64,000 nucleotides of DNA, taken from the NCBI RefSeq assembly GCF_017498485.1, contig NZ_CP071795.1, positions 2,604,001 through 2,668,000 on the forward strand. Reading direction: 5' to 3'. The notes beneath the pieces were generated by a model. It worked only from the letters and a program-made list of their open reading frames with translations. It ran no database searches and was not told where the DNA came from. The stretch is from Polaribacter batillariae (GTDB lineage: Bacteria; Bacteroidota; Bacteroidia; Flavobacteriales; Flavobacteriaceae). The position numbers and the translations under genes were made by a program. Of the stretch, positions 7,262-16,747 are shown one piece after another (position 1 is the stretch's first letter; each line of letters opens with the position of its first letter).

Positions 7262-10117
7262 ATGCAAGACCAAAAAAGAGTATTTTTAGTTGATGCTTAC
7301 GCATTAATTTTTCGCGGATATTATGCCTTTATAAAAAACCCAAGAATTAATTCTAAAGGTTTAGATACCTCTGCAATTATGGGTTTTATGAACTCGCTTT
7401 TAGATGTTATAAAACGAGAAAGACCAGACAAGTTAGCCGTTTGTTTTGATAAAGGTGGTAGTACAGACAGGGTAGAAATGTTTGAAGCCTATAAAGCCAA
7501 TAGAGATGAGACACCAGAAGCAATAAGATTGGCAATACCATATATTATGGAAATTTTAAAAGCGATGCACATACCCATTATGGTAAAAGAAGGTTTCGAG
7601 GCAGATGATGTTATTGGAACACTTTCTAAACAAGCAGAAAAGGAAGGTTACCAAACTTTTATGGTTACTCCAGATAAAGATTTCGCACAATTGGTGTCCG
7701 ATAATATTTTTATGTATAAACCACGTTTTGGTGGTGGTTACGATATTTGGGGCGTGCCAGAAGTTTTAGAAAAATTCGAAGTTACAGATCCTTTACAAGT
7801 TATCGATTTTTTAGGAATGATGGGCGATTCTTCCGACAATATTCCTGGGTTGCCTGGGGTTGGAGAAAAAACAGCGAAAAAATTTTTAGCGGCCTATGGT
7901 TCTATGGAAAATTTATTAGCAAACACACACGAGCTAAAAGGAAAAATGAGAGAGAAAGTAGAAGCAGCCAAAGAATTGGGCTTGCTTTCTAAGAAACTGG
8001 CAACCATTATGTTAGATGTACCAGTAACTTTTAATGCAGAAGATTTTGAGCTAGACCAACCAGATATCGAAAAAGTAACCGAGATTTTTAACGAATTAGA
8101 GTTTAGAAACTTGTTAACGAATTTCTTAAAAACTTTTGCTACAGAAACCACTACAAATACCTCTGGTGTTATTTCGACAGAAATAGAGAAATCACAAAAA
8201 GAGAAAACTCAACCTAAAAAAACAGCTTCTAATACGAATGGTCAATTTGATTTATTTGCTACGCCTGGAAGTGGAAATGTTTCTAAAGCAGATGTTGCAT
8301 CTGGTTTTAAAACGATTAAAAATACCAATCATTTTTATCAACATGTAAACTCTTCTTTATCCAGAAAATTATTACTTCAAAAATTAATGCAACAAAGTTC
8401 GGTTTGTTTCGATACAGAAACCACGGGTTTAAAAGCTTTGGAAGTAGCATTAATTGGCATCGCTTTTTCTTATGAAGCCGGAAAAGGATATTATGTTTCA
8501 TTTCCAGAAGATCAAGAAGAAACAAAAGCGATTTTAGAAGAATTTAGACCCTTTTTCGAAAGTGAAATCGAGAAAATTGGTCATAACTTAAAATACGATA
8601 TTAAAGTTTTGTCTAATTATAACATGCCTGTAAAAGGAAAATTATTCGACACAATGATTGCGCATTATTTAATCAACCCAGATATGCGCCATAATATGGA
8701 TGTTTTGGCAGAAACGTATTTAAACTATCAGCCAGTTTCTATTACAGAATTGATTGGCAAAAAAGGAAAAAACCAACTTTCTATGCGAGTAGTGCCAATT
8801 GCAGACCAAACCGAATACGCTGTAGAAGATGCAGACATTACTTTTCAACTCAAACAATTATTTACAACAGAATTAGAAAGCGGAAACGTAACCAAATTAT
8901 TTAACGATATCGAATTGCCATTAGTTTCCGTTTTAACAGCTATGGAAATAGAAGGGATTAATGTAGATGTCGCTTTCTTAAAACAATTATCTGTTGCGCT
9001 AACAGAAGATATCAATCGACTAGAAAAAGGAATTTACGAACAAGCAGGAGAAGAATTTAACATTGCTTCGCCAAAACAATTGGGTATTGTTTTGTTCGAA
9101 AATATGAAGTTGGTTAACAAACCTAAAAAGACAAAAACGGGCCAATATAAAACAGGCGAAGACATCTTGTCTTACTTAGCGAAAGACCATCAAATTATTA
9201 GAGATATTCAAGAATATCGTCAATATAAAAAATTACAAAGTACCTATGTAGATGCGTTACCGAATGAAATCAACCCAAAAACTGGAAGAATTCATACACA
9301 ATATATGCAAGCTGTGGCTGCAACAGGAAGATTGAGTTCTAACAACCCGAATTTGCAAAACATTCCCATTCGTACAGAAAGAGGGAGAGAGGTTCGTAAA
9401 GCCTTTATTCCAAGAGACAAAAATTATGTATTGTTAGCAGCCGATTATTCTCAAATCGAATTGCGAATTATTGCAGCTCTAAGTCAAGAAGAAAATATGA
9501 TAAATGCGTTTAAAAACGGCGAAGATATTCACGCTTCAACTGCTGCAAAAGTGTTTCAAGTTCCTATAGATAAAGTAACTCGTGAACAAAGAAGCAATGC
9601 AAAAACCGTAAATTTTGGTATTATTTATGGTGTTTCTGCTTTTGGTTTAAGTAATCAAACAGATTTATCGAGAAGCGAAGCAAAAGAACTCATAGATACG
9701 TATTATAAAACCTACCCAAAACTAAAAGCGTACATGGCATCTTTGGTCGATTTTGCGCGTGAAAAAGGTTACGTAGAAACGGTTTTAAAAAGACGTAGAT
9801 ATTTAAAAGACATTAATTCTAGAAACGCTGTTGTTAGAAGTGCCGCAGAAAGAAATGCTGTAAATGCACCAATTCAAGGTTCTGCTGCAGACATTATTAA
9901 GCTAGCCATGATAAATATTCACAAACGTTTTGAAGAAGAAAATTTTAAATCGAAAATGTTATTGCAAGTACATGATGAGTTGGTTTTTGATGCTCATAAA
10001 GACGAATTAGAAACAATTAAACCAATGATAAAGCACGAAATGGAAAATGCTTTTAAAATGGAAGTACCTTTAGATGTCGAAATAGATACAGGTTTAAATT
10101 GGTTAGAGGCACACTAG
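7262..10117 (+). CDS. polA: DNA polymerase I
   Basis: A 951-residue enzyme with all three domains. The 5' nuclease is residues ~1-290 (FEADDVIGTL and the helix-hairpin-helix GLPGVGEKTAKKF). The 3'-5' exonuclease starts with CFDTETTGL near residue 382, so proofreading residues are kept. The polymerase domain has RLSSNNPNLQNIP, AADYSQIELRI and the motif C LLQVHDELVF. The linker between the nuclease and exonuclease domains (~residues 300-313) reads VISTEIEKSQ, which looks like a translated REP-type repeat. An IS1380 element lies 37 bp upstream and may have replaced the native promoter. The next gene begins 1 nt after the stop. Confidence 0.96.
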   Translation: MQDQKRVFLVDAYALIFRGYYAFIKNPRINSKGLDTSAIMGFMNSLLDVIKRERPDKLAVCFDKGGSTDRVEMFEAYKANRDETPEAIRLAIPYIMEILKAMHIPIMVKEGFEADDVIGTLSKQAEKEGYQTFMVTPDKDFAQLVSDNIFMYKPRFGGGYDIWGVPEVLEKFEVTDPLQVIDFLGMMGDSSDNIPGLPGVGEKTAKKFLAAYGSMENLLANTHELKGKMREKVEAAKELGLLSKKLATIMLDVPVTFNAEDFELDQPDIEKVTEIFNELEFRNLLTNFLKTFATETTTNTSGVISTEIEKSQKEKTQPKKTASNTNGQFDLFATPGSGNVSKADVASGFKTIKNTNHFYQHVNSSLSRKLLLQKLMQQSSVCFDTETTGLKALEVALIGIAFSYEAGKGYYVSFPEDQEETKAILEEFRPFFESEIEKIGHNLKYDIKVLSNYNMPVKGKLFDTMIAHYLINPDMRHNMDVLAETYLNYQPVSITELIGKKGKNQLSMRVVPIADQTEYAVEDADITFQLKQLFTTELESGNVTKLFNDIELPLVSVLTAMEIEGINVDVAFLKQLSVALTEDINRLEKGIYEQAGEEFNIASPKQLGIVLFENMKLVNKPKKTKTGQYKTGEDILSYLAKDHQIIRDIQEYRQYKKLQSTYVDALPNEINPKTGRIHTQYMQAVAATGRLSSNNPNLQNIPIRTERGREVRKAFIPRDKNYVLLAADYSQIELRIIAALSQEENMINAFKNGEDIHASTAAKVFQVPIDKVTREQRSNAKTVNFGIIYGVSAFGLSNQTDLSRSEAKELIDTYYKTYPKLKAYMASLVDFAREKGYVETVLKRRRYLKDINSRNAVVRSAAERNAVNAPIQGSAADIIKLAMINIHKRFEEENFKSKMLLQVHDELVFDAHKDELETIKPMIKHEMENAFKMEVPLDVEIDTGLNWLEAH
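8167..8196. repeat. Diverged REP-like repeat inside polA
   Basis: The segment GTTATTTCGACAGAAATAG followed by AGAAATCAC resembles the palindromic repeat seen elsewhere in the window (TCATTTCGAgcgaagTCGAGAAATC at about 32210). It is in frame in the linker between the polA 5' nuclease and exonuclease domains. The match is imperfect. Confidence 0.45.
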
Positions 10118-10118
10118 A

Positions 10119-10496
10119 ATGAAAATAGATTATATAAACAATTACAATGGTCTTCAAGAAAATATAGTTCGCTTGTTTGATTCTAATAAAGCCGAAGCAA
10201 TTTTATTTCGAGATTTATTAAAAGAAACAGTTATCGATCACAAACAGCGATTAGATTTATCTCAAGTCGATTTTATCGATACAGAAAATTGTAATTTAAT
10301 TTTTGGCTTATTTAAGTCAGATGAAGGAATTCTTACCAAAGACAACAAAACATTTTTTTGTATTTTAACAATGGAAAGTTTTATAGAAATGGTAAGGCTT
10401 TTAGAGCCTTTTTGCAAAAAAGAATCGAAAGGATACCAATATTTATACGATGTAGATACACCAACCGATTTGTTGTTTGCACCGAATGCAAATTAA
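10119..10496 (+). CDS. Conserved hypothetical protein downstream of polA
   Basis: A 125-residue soluble protein with no signal peptide or membrane segment. I do not recognise a domain. Features are an acidic, mixed alpha/beta composition, an RLDLSQVDFIDTENCNLIFGLF core and a C-terminal LYDVDTPTDLLFAPN tail. It starts 1 nt after the polA stop codon, so it is almost certainly co-transcribed and possibly translationally coupled with polA. A link to DNA replication is only implied by that position. A good hairpin terminator follows it. Confidence 0.7.
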   Translation: MKIDYINNYNGLQENIVRLFDSNKAEAILFRDLLKETVIDHKQRLDLSQVDFIDTENCNLIFGLFKSDEGILTKDNKTFFCILTMESFIEMVRLLEPFCKKESKGYQYLYDVDTPTDLLFAPNAN

Positions 10497-10555
10497 TTGA
10501 ATAAATAGTAAGTTTAAATTCTGTAATAAATCACCTCTTTTTCCTTTCTATTTCA

Positions 10556-10598
10556 TAAAAAAAAAACGTAGCTAAGGCTATGCTTTCGTTTTTTTCTT
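10556..10598. terminator. Bidirectional terminator after the polA operon
   Basis: A stem AAAAAAACG-t-AGC pairs with GCT-tt-CGTTTTTTT around a short loop. Long A and T tracts on both sides make it a likely terminator for the polA transcript and for the minus-strand antitoxin gene. Confidence 0.7.
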
Positions 10599-10702
10599 TA
10601 TATAAAAAAAACATTAATTTCTTTTCCAGTACAAACAATAACGGGTATAACAACGACTTGCGCTATTTTTCATATACATTATTGCCTACAGTACTTTTCA
10701 CG

Positions 10703-11002
10703 TTAGTGTATTTCAATATTCAGATGCTTGCCAAGTCCCAATTCAATTAATTTGTAGTAAGTCGAAACTTGAATGTCGCTTAATCCACGTTCAATTCGCG
10801 ATATGTAACTTTTTTTTGTTCCGGTTCTTTCCGCAAGTTCTTCTTGAGTTAAATTCGCCTCTTTACGAGCTTCTTTTAGCATAATTCCTAATCGAAAGGC
10901 AAGAGAATCCGCATCATATTTATCACGCTTTTCAGTTCCTTTTTTTCCGTATGTTCTTATGAGGATGTCCTCAAAATCAGTTATATTTTTCATATCAACC
11001 AT
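10703..11002 (-). CDS. XRE-family antitoxin (HigA-like)
   Basis: A 99-residue protein with a Cro/C1-type helix-turn-helix over residues ~38-85 (LGIMLKEARKEANLTQEELAERTG, split by the turn, then TKKSYISRIERG). It follows the broken HigB-like toxin gene on the same strand, with the start codon overlapping the toxin stop by 8 nt. Toxin-first order is the usual higBA arrangement. The antitoxin frame is intact and it probably still binds DNA. An in-frame ATG three codons later is an alternative start. Confidence 0.85.
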   Translation of the reverse strand: MVDMKNITDFEDILIRTYGKKGTEKRDKYDADSLAFRLGIMLKEARKEANLTQEELAERTGTKKSYISRIERGLSDIQVSTYYKLIELGLGKHLNIEIH

Positions 11003-11334
11003 TTTTATCTTTTAAATATTCCTTTTTCAGTTTTTCTGCAAGTTTAATTTCCTTTCGAGGTGTTTTTTGAGTTTTCTTTACAAAGCAATTTGCGAGTACA
11101 ACTAAATTTCCATCATCTAAAAAGCACAAAATTCTTATGCTCTTAAAAGTTGTAATCACACGCACTTCATAAATTCCGTCTGTATTTTCAAGGTATTTAA
11201 AGAATTTTTTAGGTACTTATCTTTCAAAACGAACCAAGTCCAAAACATATCCAATCTTTATCGCGAACTTTTTCGTCTTGTGCTTTATAGAAGTTAGCGA
11301 AATATTCTTTGTATGCAATTACTTTTCTTACCAC
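10995..11334 (-). pseudogene. HigB-like (Gp49/DUF891) toxin, broken
   Basis: Joining two frames gives about 112 residues that begin VVRKVIAYKEYFANFYKAQ and continue YVLDLVRFER, then VPKKFFKYLENTDGIYEVRV and IRILCFLDDGNLVVLANCF, as in RelE/HigB-superfamily ribosome-dependent mRNA interferases. One extra C at about 11256 shifts the frame, and a separate TAA (11217-11219) sits where a Gln codon would be expected. The start would be GTG at 11334. Two independent lesions make a simple sequencing error unlikely, so the toxin is probably dead while its antitoxin survives. Confidence 0.82.
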
Positions 11335-11811
11335 ACATAAAGTTAACTAATTAGTGTACTAAATTCAAATAAAAGTTACAAAACTTGATGAAATTACGGG
11401 TTTACAGTACTTGTGGGTAACTTGTTTTAAAACCTGTAAATTTTCTTTATGATTTTTTCTTTTCTCTAAATTTTCCGAAGTTTTTATTAGACACTTTAAA
11501 AGAAGTAGAAAGTTACTTTAAATATTAAATGTTATAAACACATTTGGGGGGAGAAATATCAAAGCAACTTTACTACAAACTTTATAAAAGACAATACTGC
11601 TTACAAGAAGTAACACAAGGAAAACAATTATCTTTATTATAATACCCCTAGAACAATAAGTAGAAAATTGGTTCTTAGCAAATCGATATTCGATTTATAA
11701 GAATTTCCTTGTGTTTTAAATGTTAGACAAATTCTACAGTACAATAGTAAGTTTTTTACAAACAATCATAAAAAGAGAATTAATAAATGGTAGTATTTTA
11801 CGATAAGTGTA
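11335..11811. other. Gene-poor region, nothing recognised
   Basis: No convincing gene, repeat or RNA was found in these ~480 bases. A short run of 30-odd sense codons at about 11550-11641 lacks a start codon and matches no family I know. The region follows a decayed toxin gene and may be eroded accessory DNA. Confidence 0.5.
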
Positions 11812-12003
11812 CTATTTTAAGACTTTAACTCTTCTTTTAATTCTTCTTTTAACTTTATAAGGAATTCTAATAAAAAGAAAAAAAAGATATTCAGATTCAC
11901 AGCCATAGCATTTGTAAGCTTTGCTAAATGGAAATATTTTAAAAATTTTTTTTCTATGAATTCTTGTTTGTAAGTTACTGTTATTGCAAATAAGACACTT
12001 CAT
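11812..12003 (-). CDS. Small putative zinc-ribbon protein
   Basis: A 63-residue, very basic protein with CLIC at residues 3-6 and CYGC at ~32-35. Paired CxxC motifs about 26 residues apart are typical of a zinc ribbon, and the tail is rich in Lys and Arg (KVKRRIKRRVK). I do not recognise a family. It stands alone in gene-poor DNA, so it could be a real small nucleic-acid-binding protein or a chance frame. Confidence 0.4.
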   Translation of the reverse strand: MKCLICNNSNLQTRIHRKKIFKIFPFSKAYKCYGCESEYLFFLFIRIPYKVKRRIKRRVKVLK

Positions 12004-12484
12004 TTTAATAGTGTGTTTAGTGATATTTTTATTTAAAGTATTCGTTGTAAATTCTCTTATTATTTTAACTAGAATTTTAAATGAATTTCCATTACAATCA
12101 ATTCATTATATTGTTCTAATAATTGGATAATGAATAGTATAAAATATGTATTACATCAAATTCACTTTTTTAAGTAAAAAAGTATCTTTTTCTTAAAGAT
12201 TTAGAGGTAAAATTCTTTTACGCTCTTTAGGTAGTTTTTTGAGTATTTACTTTATAAAATATTCAAAAAAGTTGACGGTAAATAATTTGGTATTCATTAA
12301 TAAAATATTTTAATTTTACACAAAAATGAACAATTATTACAAGCTTAAAAACAGTAAAGGTATAAGTGGTAATATTTAAGAATAAACGCTTGTATTTTTA
12401 AATGTTTATTGTACCTTTAAACTACTAAATTCTTTAGAGAAAACAACAAAAGTTGTATTACAATTCTTTGTAAAAAAATGCCAA
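12004..12484. other. Long intergenic region upstream of the response regulator
   Basis: About 480 bases without a gene. The last ~100 hold a plausible promoter for the response regulator (listed separately). I see no other clear structure. Confidence 0.5.
12390..12419 (+). promoter_or_regulatory. Candidate promoter of the LytTR regulator
   Basis: TTG at 12390-12392 and TACCTTTA at 12412-12419, 19 nt apart, fit the Bacteroidetes consensus (TTTG and TAnnTTTG) except for the last base. The start codon lies 66 nt downstream. Confidence 0.5.
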
Positions 12485-13234
12485 ATGAAAAAATATAAAG
12501 CACTTATTATAGATGATGATCTTAGCAATATTAATCTTCTTAAAATTTATCTAAATAAATTTTGCCCTATGACTGATGTGGTTGCAGAAGCATTGGATGT
12601 GAATGCAGGTGTTAGAGCCTATTTAGAAACAAAACCAGATTTGTTATTTTTAGATATTAATTTAGGTAACGACGATGCATTTAGTTTTTTAGATAGTATT
12701 GGTAAAACAAATGCTGAAATTATATTGATTAGTTCTCATACGTCTTATGGTGTAAAAGCGGTAAATTATAATGTAACAGGTTATGTGTTAAAACCAATAG
12801 ATGTCGAAGAACTAAAAAAAATTATTCATAAAGCATTTTTTAATATTGAAACTAAAAATAGAGTTTTACAAGAAACAGATAAAGATGCTGAAGTAAAAAG
12901 AGAATTTCCTGACATGATTGCGGTGCCTTCTATTAAAAAAGTAGAGTTAATTTCTGTGGATTCTATAGATTATTTAGAAGCAGATGGTAAATACACTATT
13001 TTTCATCAACTTAATGAACAAACAAAAATAGCCAGTAGAAATTTGGGTGAATATGAAAAAATTTTAGATCCCAAAGTTTTTTTTAGAATTCACCATCGTT
13101 TTTTAGTAAAAACCAGTAGAATAACAAGCATTCATAAAACGGATGGGAATTATTGCGAACTGGCAAATGGTAAAACTTTGCCCATAGCCAAAAGAAAACA
13201 AGATGATTTTAATAAGTATTTAAGACTAAAATAG
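12485..13234 (+). CDS. LytTR-family response regulator
   Basis: A 249-residue two-domain regulator. The receiver domain (residues ~5-120) has the acidic cluster DDD at 10-12, the phosphoacceptor Asp57 in LLFLDINLG, a Ser in the LISSHT switch region and Lys103 in VLKPID. The C-terminal LytTR DNA-binding domain (~143-245) has the typical IDYLEADGKYTIFH and FFRIHHRFLVK motifs. It ends 41 nt from the end of a convergent histidine kinase, its likely partner. It is the nearest regulator to the DGR island, but control of the island is only a guess. Confidence 0.9.
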   Translation: MKKYKALIIDDDLSNINLLKIYLNKFCPMTDVVAEALDVNAGVRAYLETKPDLLFLDINLGNDDAFSFLDSIGKTNAEIILISSHTSYGVKAVNYNVTGYVLKPIDVEELKKIIHKAFFNIETKNRVLQETDKDAEVKREFPDMIAVPSIKKVELISVDSIDYLEADGKYTIFHQLNEQTKIASRNLGEYEKILDPKVFFRIHHRFLVKTSRITSIHKTDGNYCELANGKTLPIAKRKQDDFNKYLRLK

Positions 13235-13275
13235 ACTTTGTAAAAATTATGCATCGTCTATAAATTGAATTTATT

Positions 13276-14400
13276 TTATAAAGAGAGTGTAATAGTGGTT
13301 CCTTTATTTGGTTCACTAATTACATCTATTTTTATTTTTCCATCATGTAAATCGATCAGCTCTTTGCAAATTAAAAAGCCCAAACCAGTTCCTTTTTCGT
13401 TATCTGTGCCCAAGGTAGTAGTGATATCGCTCATTTTAAAAAGGTTTTTTACCTGCTCTTTTTTCATGCCTACACCATAATCTTTTATTTGAATGGTTGT
13501 AATTTCTGAATTATTTTTTACAATAATATCTATTACCCCTAAATTATAAGAATATTTAATAGCATTGCTATAGATATTATTAAGTATGGTTTTTAAACAA
13601 TTTTTATCTGCATAAACATAATAAGCATCTTCAAAATAAACATTGGTAACAATTTTCTTTCTTTTAGCTAAAGATTCATAAGTATCTAAAGTTTCTACAA
13701 TAATGCTTTCTATATTTAGTTGTTCTTCTTTTAAAATAATAGAGTTTTGCTGCACTCTAGACCATTCTAATAAATTTTTAGTCAAGTTGTAATTGTGTGT
13801 AGCATACTTTTTTATTGTGCTAATAAATTCTTTTTTTTCAGTATCCTTAAAAGTATCGAACTTTTTATCTAATAAATCTGTGTAGCCTAAAATAGCATTA
13901 AAGGGATTTATCAAATCATGTGAAATAATGGAAAAAAATTTTTGTTTGGTGGCATTCGCTTTTTCTAAATACTCGTTTTTAAGTTGAATTACACTGTTTC
14001 TCTTCAATAAAATTTCAGATACTTTTTTTTTACATCTGTACCGAAAATAAATTAAAAGCATTAAGATGGTCGAAATTACAATTATAGCGGCAGAAATAAT
14101 ATAAAACGTATTGTGTTCTTGTATGGCTTTAAGCTCTTGTATTCGTGCCTCTTGCTTCAAAAAAATATTTTCTTGAATCATTTTTTTAATTTCATATATT
14201 TTTGCGAATTCTAAGGTTGCATTTTGTTTGTTTAATTTATTGTTTTCATATAAAAGTTTTATAATACTATCTGCATATACAGCAACATTTTTAAAATCTT
14301 TGTAAACAGCTTTAGAGCTGCCTTTAATTTGTGCCACAATATTAAGTGTGTAGCATAAAAATACGATTATAAAAATACAGTTAAATTTAATTATTTTCAT
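13276..14400 (-). CDS. Sensor histidine kinase
   Basis: A 374-residue kinase. An N-terminal hydrophobic segment (residues ~5-24) and a second one (~96-118, FYIISAAIIVISTILMLLIYF without its last residue) bracket a short sensing region of ~70 residues. The core has an H box ISHDLINPFNAILGY (~155), N box NNIYSNAIKYS, G1 DYGVGMKK and G2 GTGLGFLICKEL. It is convergent with the LytTR regulator rather than in one operon with it. The small outside domain looks too short for a ligand-binding fold of a known type. Confidence 0.88.
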   Translation of the reverse strand: MKIIKFNCIFIIVFLCYTLNIVAQIKGSSKAVYKDFKNVAVYADSIIKLLYENNKLNKQNATLEFAKIYEIKKMIQENIFLKQEARIQELKAIQEHNTFYIISAAIIVISTILMLLIYFRYRCKKKVSEILLKRNSVIQLKNEYLEKANATKQKFFSIISHDLINPFNAILGYTDLLDKKFDTFKDTEKKEFISTIKKYATHNYNLTKNLLEWSRVQQNSIILKEEQLNIESIIVETLDTYESLAKRKKIVTNVYFEDAYYVYADKNCLKTILNNIYSNAIKYSYNLGVIDIIVKNNSEITTIQIKDYGVGMKKEQVKNLFKMSDITTTLGTDNEKGTGLGFLICKELIDLHDGKIKIDVISEPNKGTTITLSL

Positions 14401-14705
14401 CGAAAATTAGTCGTTCAATCTACTATTTTGTTACGTAAAAATATCGTGTAGGGGGAGACAGAAATACTAACTTGAAGTATTTCAAGTGAATACTCTCTTT
14501 AGTTGGCTACAAATTAAATCTAATTATCAATAAATTTGTGATAGCAAGTAATAAGTGGGATATTTAAGTAGTAAGTGGTAAAATTTACTATTAAACCTTC
14601 AAAAGTAAATTAGTTTATGCTTTTTTAAAAAAAGTTCTTAGTGCACAAAACTCCACATTTTTTTTAGGTTTTGTTTAAATTCATTTTAGCAGTAAATAAT
14701 ATCAT
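14401..14705. other. Intergenic region, nothing recognised
   Basis: About 305 bases between the kinase start and the end of the TlpA-type gene. It contains a small inverted repeat (CTTGAAGTATTTCAAG near 14470) and presumably the kinase promoter. No gene is seen. Confidence 0.45.
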
Positions 14706-16052
14706 TTATAATTTATAGTTTATCCAAGCATCTACCTGAGCTAGAGACCTAGGATGAACCAGTATTTTCATGTCTTTATCTAATAAAAAGTAAGTTGGTG
14801 TAGCGTTTACATAATATTTTTTTGCTGCTTGGGTTTCCCAACCTTTATAATCGCAATAGGTTTGCCAAGGTACATTTTGGTATGCGGTTTTAAAAGCGGT
14901 TTGGTCTGTATCTAAACTGATATATACTACTTCTAATTTTTTTTGAGTTTTCCAAGTATCATAGTATTTTAGTAATTCTAATGCTTCTTTTTTACAATGG
15001 CTACACCAACTTGCGCCAAACACAAGCAATACAGGTTTTTTAATATCGCTTAATTGGGTAGTTGCATCTAATTGTATATTTGGTGCAGTATTCCCAACTT
15101 TTAAATCTTTATATTTTTGCATTGTATTGGCTAAGCTATCACTTAATACACATTGGTTTTTACTTAGCATTTGGTTCGATAAGTGCGCTGCTGCAGGGTA
15201 TAAACTTCGCTTTTCGAAATATTTAAATAAATGTTCTGAAACGTTATTTAACAGGCTATTATTTTCTTTGAGGTTGTTAATTAAATAATCTGTACTTATA
15301 TTCATTTGAGTAAATACACTATCTAAATTTTGCCCCATATTTTCTAGTAAAAAATAATGCCCTTCAATTAATTCTTTAAATAAACCGCTGGTTTTAAAGT
15401 TTGGGTTATTAAAATTAATGCTTCTAAATTCTTTTATGTCTTTAGGCAAACGTTCTCTGTAATTGTGTATGGTTTCTGGCATGTTATTTACCAATGTTTG
15501 TATGGGTAAAAACCAACGCAAATAACTATTTTTTGATACTAATTTTAAGGCATTGCTATTTACACGTTCTAAACGTTGTAGCTCTTTGTTTATATTTTTT
15601 AGTACCGTTTTTTGTGTTTTTAAAGTAGTTTCACGGGTATATTTTGGTTTTAGATAACGCCACGCTTTGTAAGCTTGTTTCGCTTGGGTATATGCTTTTG
15701 CATAATTTACAAATTGGTTATTTTCTGGGCTATTTATAAATTGTAAACTATCTGCTTCTTTTAAATGTGTGCCTGTAATTTGTGCTTTAGATGCTGTAAG
15801 TACAACAACCAAACTACTATTGTCTTGGGTTTTTAATACGCCCATGCCTTTGTAATCTTTTGGGTAATTTAGGCTAAAGTTGCCAAGGCTATCTGCAACC
15901 GTTGTTGCTAAATCTAATACTTTGTAATAGTTAAAACCAGCTAAGGTTATTTTTTGTCCTTTATGTTGTTCTAGAGTACCTTTTAGAGTTTGGGTTTGAG
16001 CTAACAGTATGTTTGTTAGCAATAATAATGTAATAAATAATGCGTTTTTCAT
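14706..16052 (-). CDS. TlpA-type secreted thioredoxin, copy 1
   Basis: A 448-residue exported protein. It has a signal peptide (residues 1-18, MKNALFITLLLLTNILLA), a DUF4369-like beta region (~20-110), a long helical middle and a C-terminal thioredoxin domain (~320-448). The active site is WCSHC in FGASWCSHCKKE, and a cis-Pro region (NATPTYFLLDKD) follows. Such proteins reduce or swap disulfides outside the inner membrane. A clear paralogue lies at 22065-23405. It is the last gene of the first copy of the operon, 217 nt after a FISUMP gene and its hairpin. Confidence 0.88.
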   Translation of the reverse strand: MKNALFITLLLLTNILLAQTQTLKGTLEQHKGQKITLAGFNYYKVLDLATTVADSLGNFSLNYPKDYKGMGVLKTQDNSSLVVVLTASKAQITGTHLKEADSLQFINSPENNQFVNYAKAYTQAKQAYKAWRYLKPKYTRETTLKTQKTVLKNINKELQRLERVNSNALKLVSKNSYLRWFLPIQTLVNNMPETIHNYRERLPKDIKEFRSINFNNPNFKTSGLFKELIEGHYFLLENMGQNLDSVFTQMNISTDYLINNLKENNSLLNNVSEHLFKYFEKRSLYPAAAHLSNQMLSKNQCVLSDSLANTMQKYKDLKVGNTAPNIQLDATTQLSDIKKPVLLVFGASWCSHCKKEALELLKYYDTWKTQKKLEVVYISLDTDQTAFKTAYQNVPWQTYCDYKGWETQAAKKYYVNATPTYFLLDKDMKILVHPRSLAQVDAWINYKL

Positions 16053-16148
16053 TCTTTTATAACTTTACAAGGGGTCTTTTATAAAAAAGTTTAGGTAATA
16101 ACTCCGACCGTGTATTTTTACGATGTTGTTAATATTTTTTCTTTTACA

Positions 16149-16747
16149 CAGCAATTTTAAACAAGAAATAGTATAATATTTTGTACATACGATAAATGTG
16201 ACTTTACAAAAACTGACTGCCCTAAGGACAGCCAGTTTAAGTTTAAATTGTATAAAGTACAAAGGATTTTACTTTTTAATGCAACGTACCGAGTACCCCT
16301 CCCCACGTCTGGTAGTACTGATGGTCGAACTAGCGAAAAAGCTGTACATGTAACGTGCTTCAGAACCACTTACTGTACTAGTCCAATAGAAGCCTTCGCT
16401 ACCTGCAGCGAAAATTGTAGAAAGACTGCTTTCTCGGTAGCCTCCCGTCGTTAGTTTTAAAGCTGTAAAAGCACCATTTCTATCGTTGCTATTAAAATTT
16501 AATCGTTCTGCGTTTAGCTCTGCTTCTGTAGGTATTCTGTACCCTGAAGGACAAGGATCGTTTAAACCATTTTGCCATAAGCCATCTTCGCCTGCAAAAT
16601 CTGTCCAGTTATTATCAGTTTGGAATGTGGTTTCAATAAAGTTACCATGTCCAGGGTTTGCACTTGTCGCTGTTACAGTTGTAGTATTAGAAGTTCTATT
16701 CTGGTGTCCATCTTTTGATCTACCCCATTGGTACAAATCTCCATAAG
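16149..16747. repeat. 0.6-kb direct repeat, copy A (FISUMP 3' region)
   Basis: This segment, which covers the 3' part of the FISUMP gene and its downstream hairpin, recurs almost unchanged at 19880-20476 (offset 3,731 falling to 3,730). The copies differ by a few substitutions and one missing C. Confidence 0.9.
16209..16238 (-). terminator. Hairpin downstream of FISUMP gene A
   Basis: The stem AAACTG-ACTG-CC pairs with GG-CAG-CAGTTT around a TAA loop about 30 nt after the FISUMP stop codon, and a T tract follows on the minus strand. It matches in position the hairpin after the DGR target at 25985-26009, so it may be a terminator, a relic of a DGR target-recognition hairpin, or both. Confidence 0.6.

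Noticed and set aside
11550..11641. Short sense stretch in gene-poor DNA (QLYYKLYKRQYCLQEVTQG)
   Set aside because: No usable start codon, only ~30 codons, and no family recognised.
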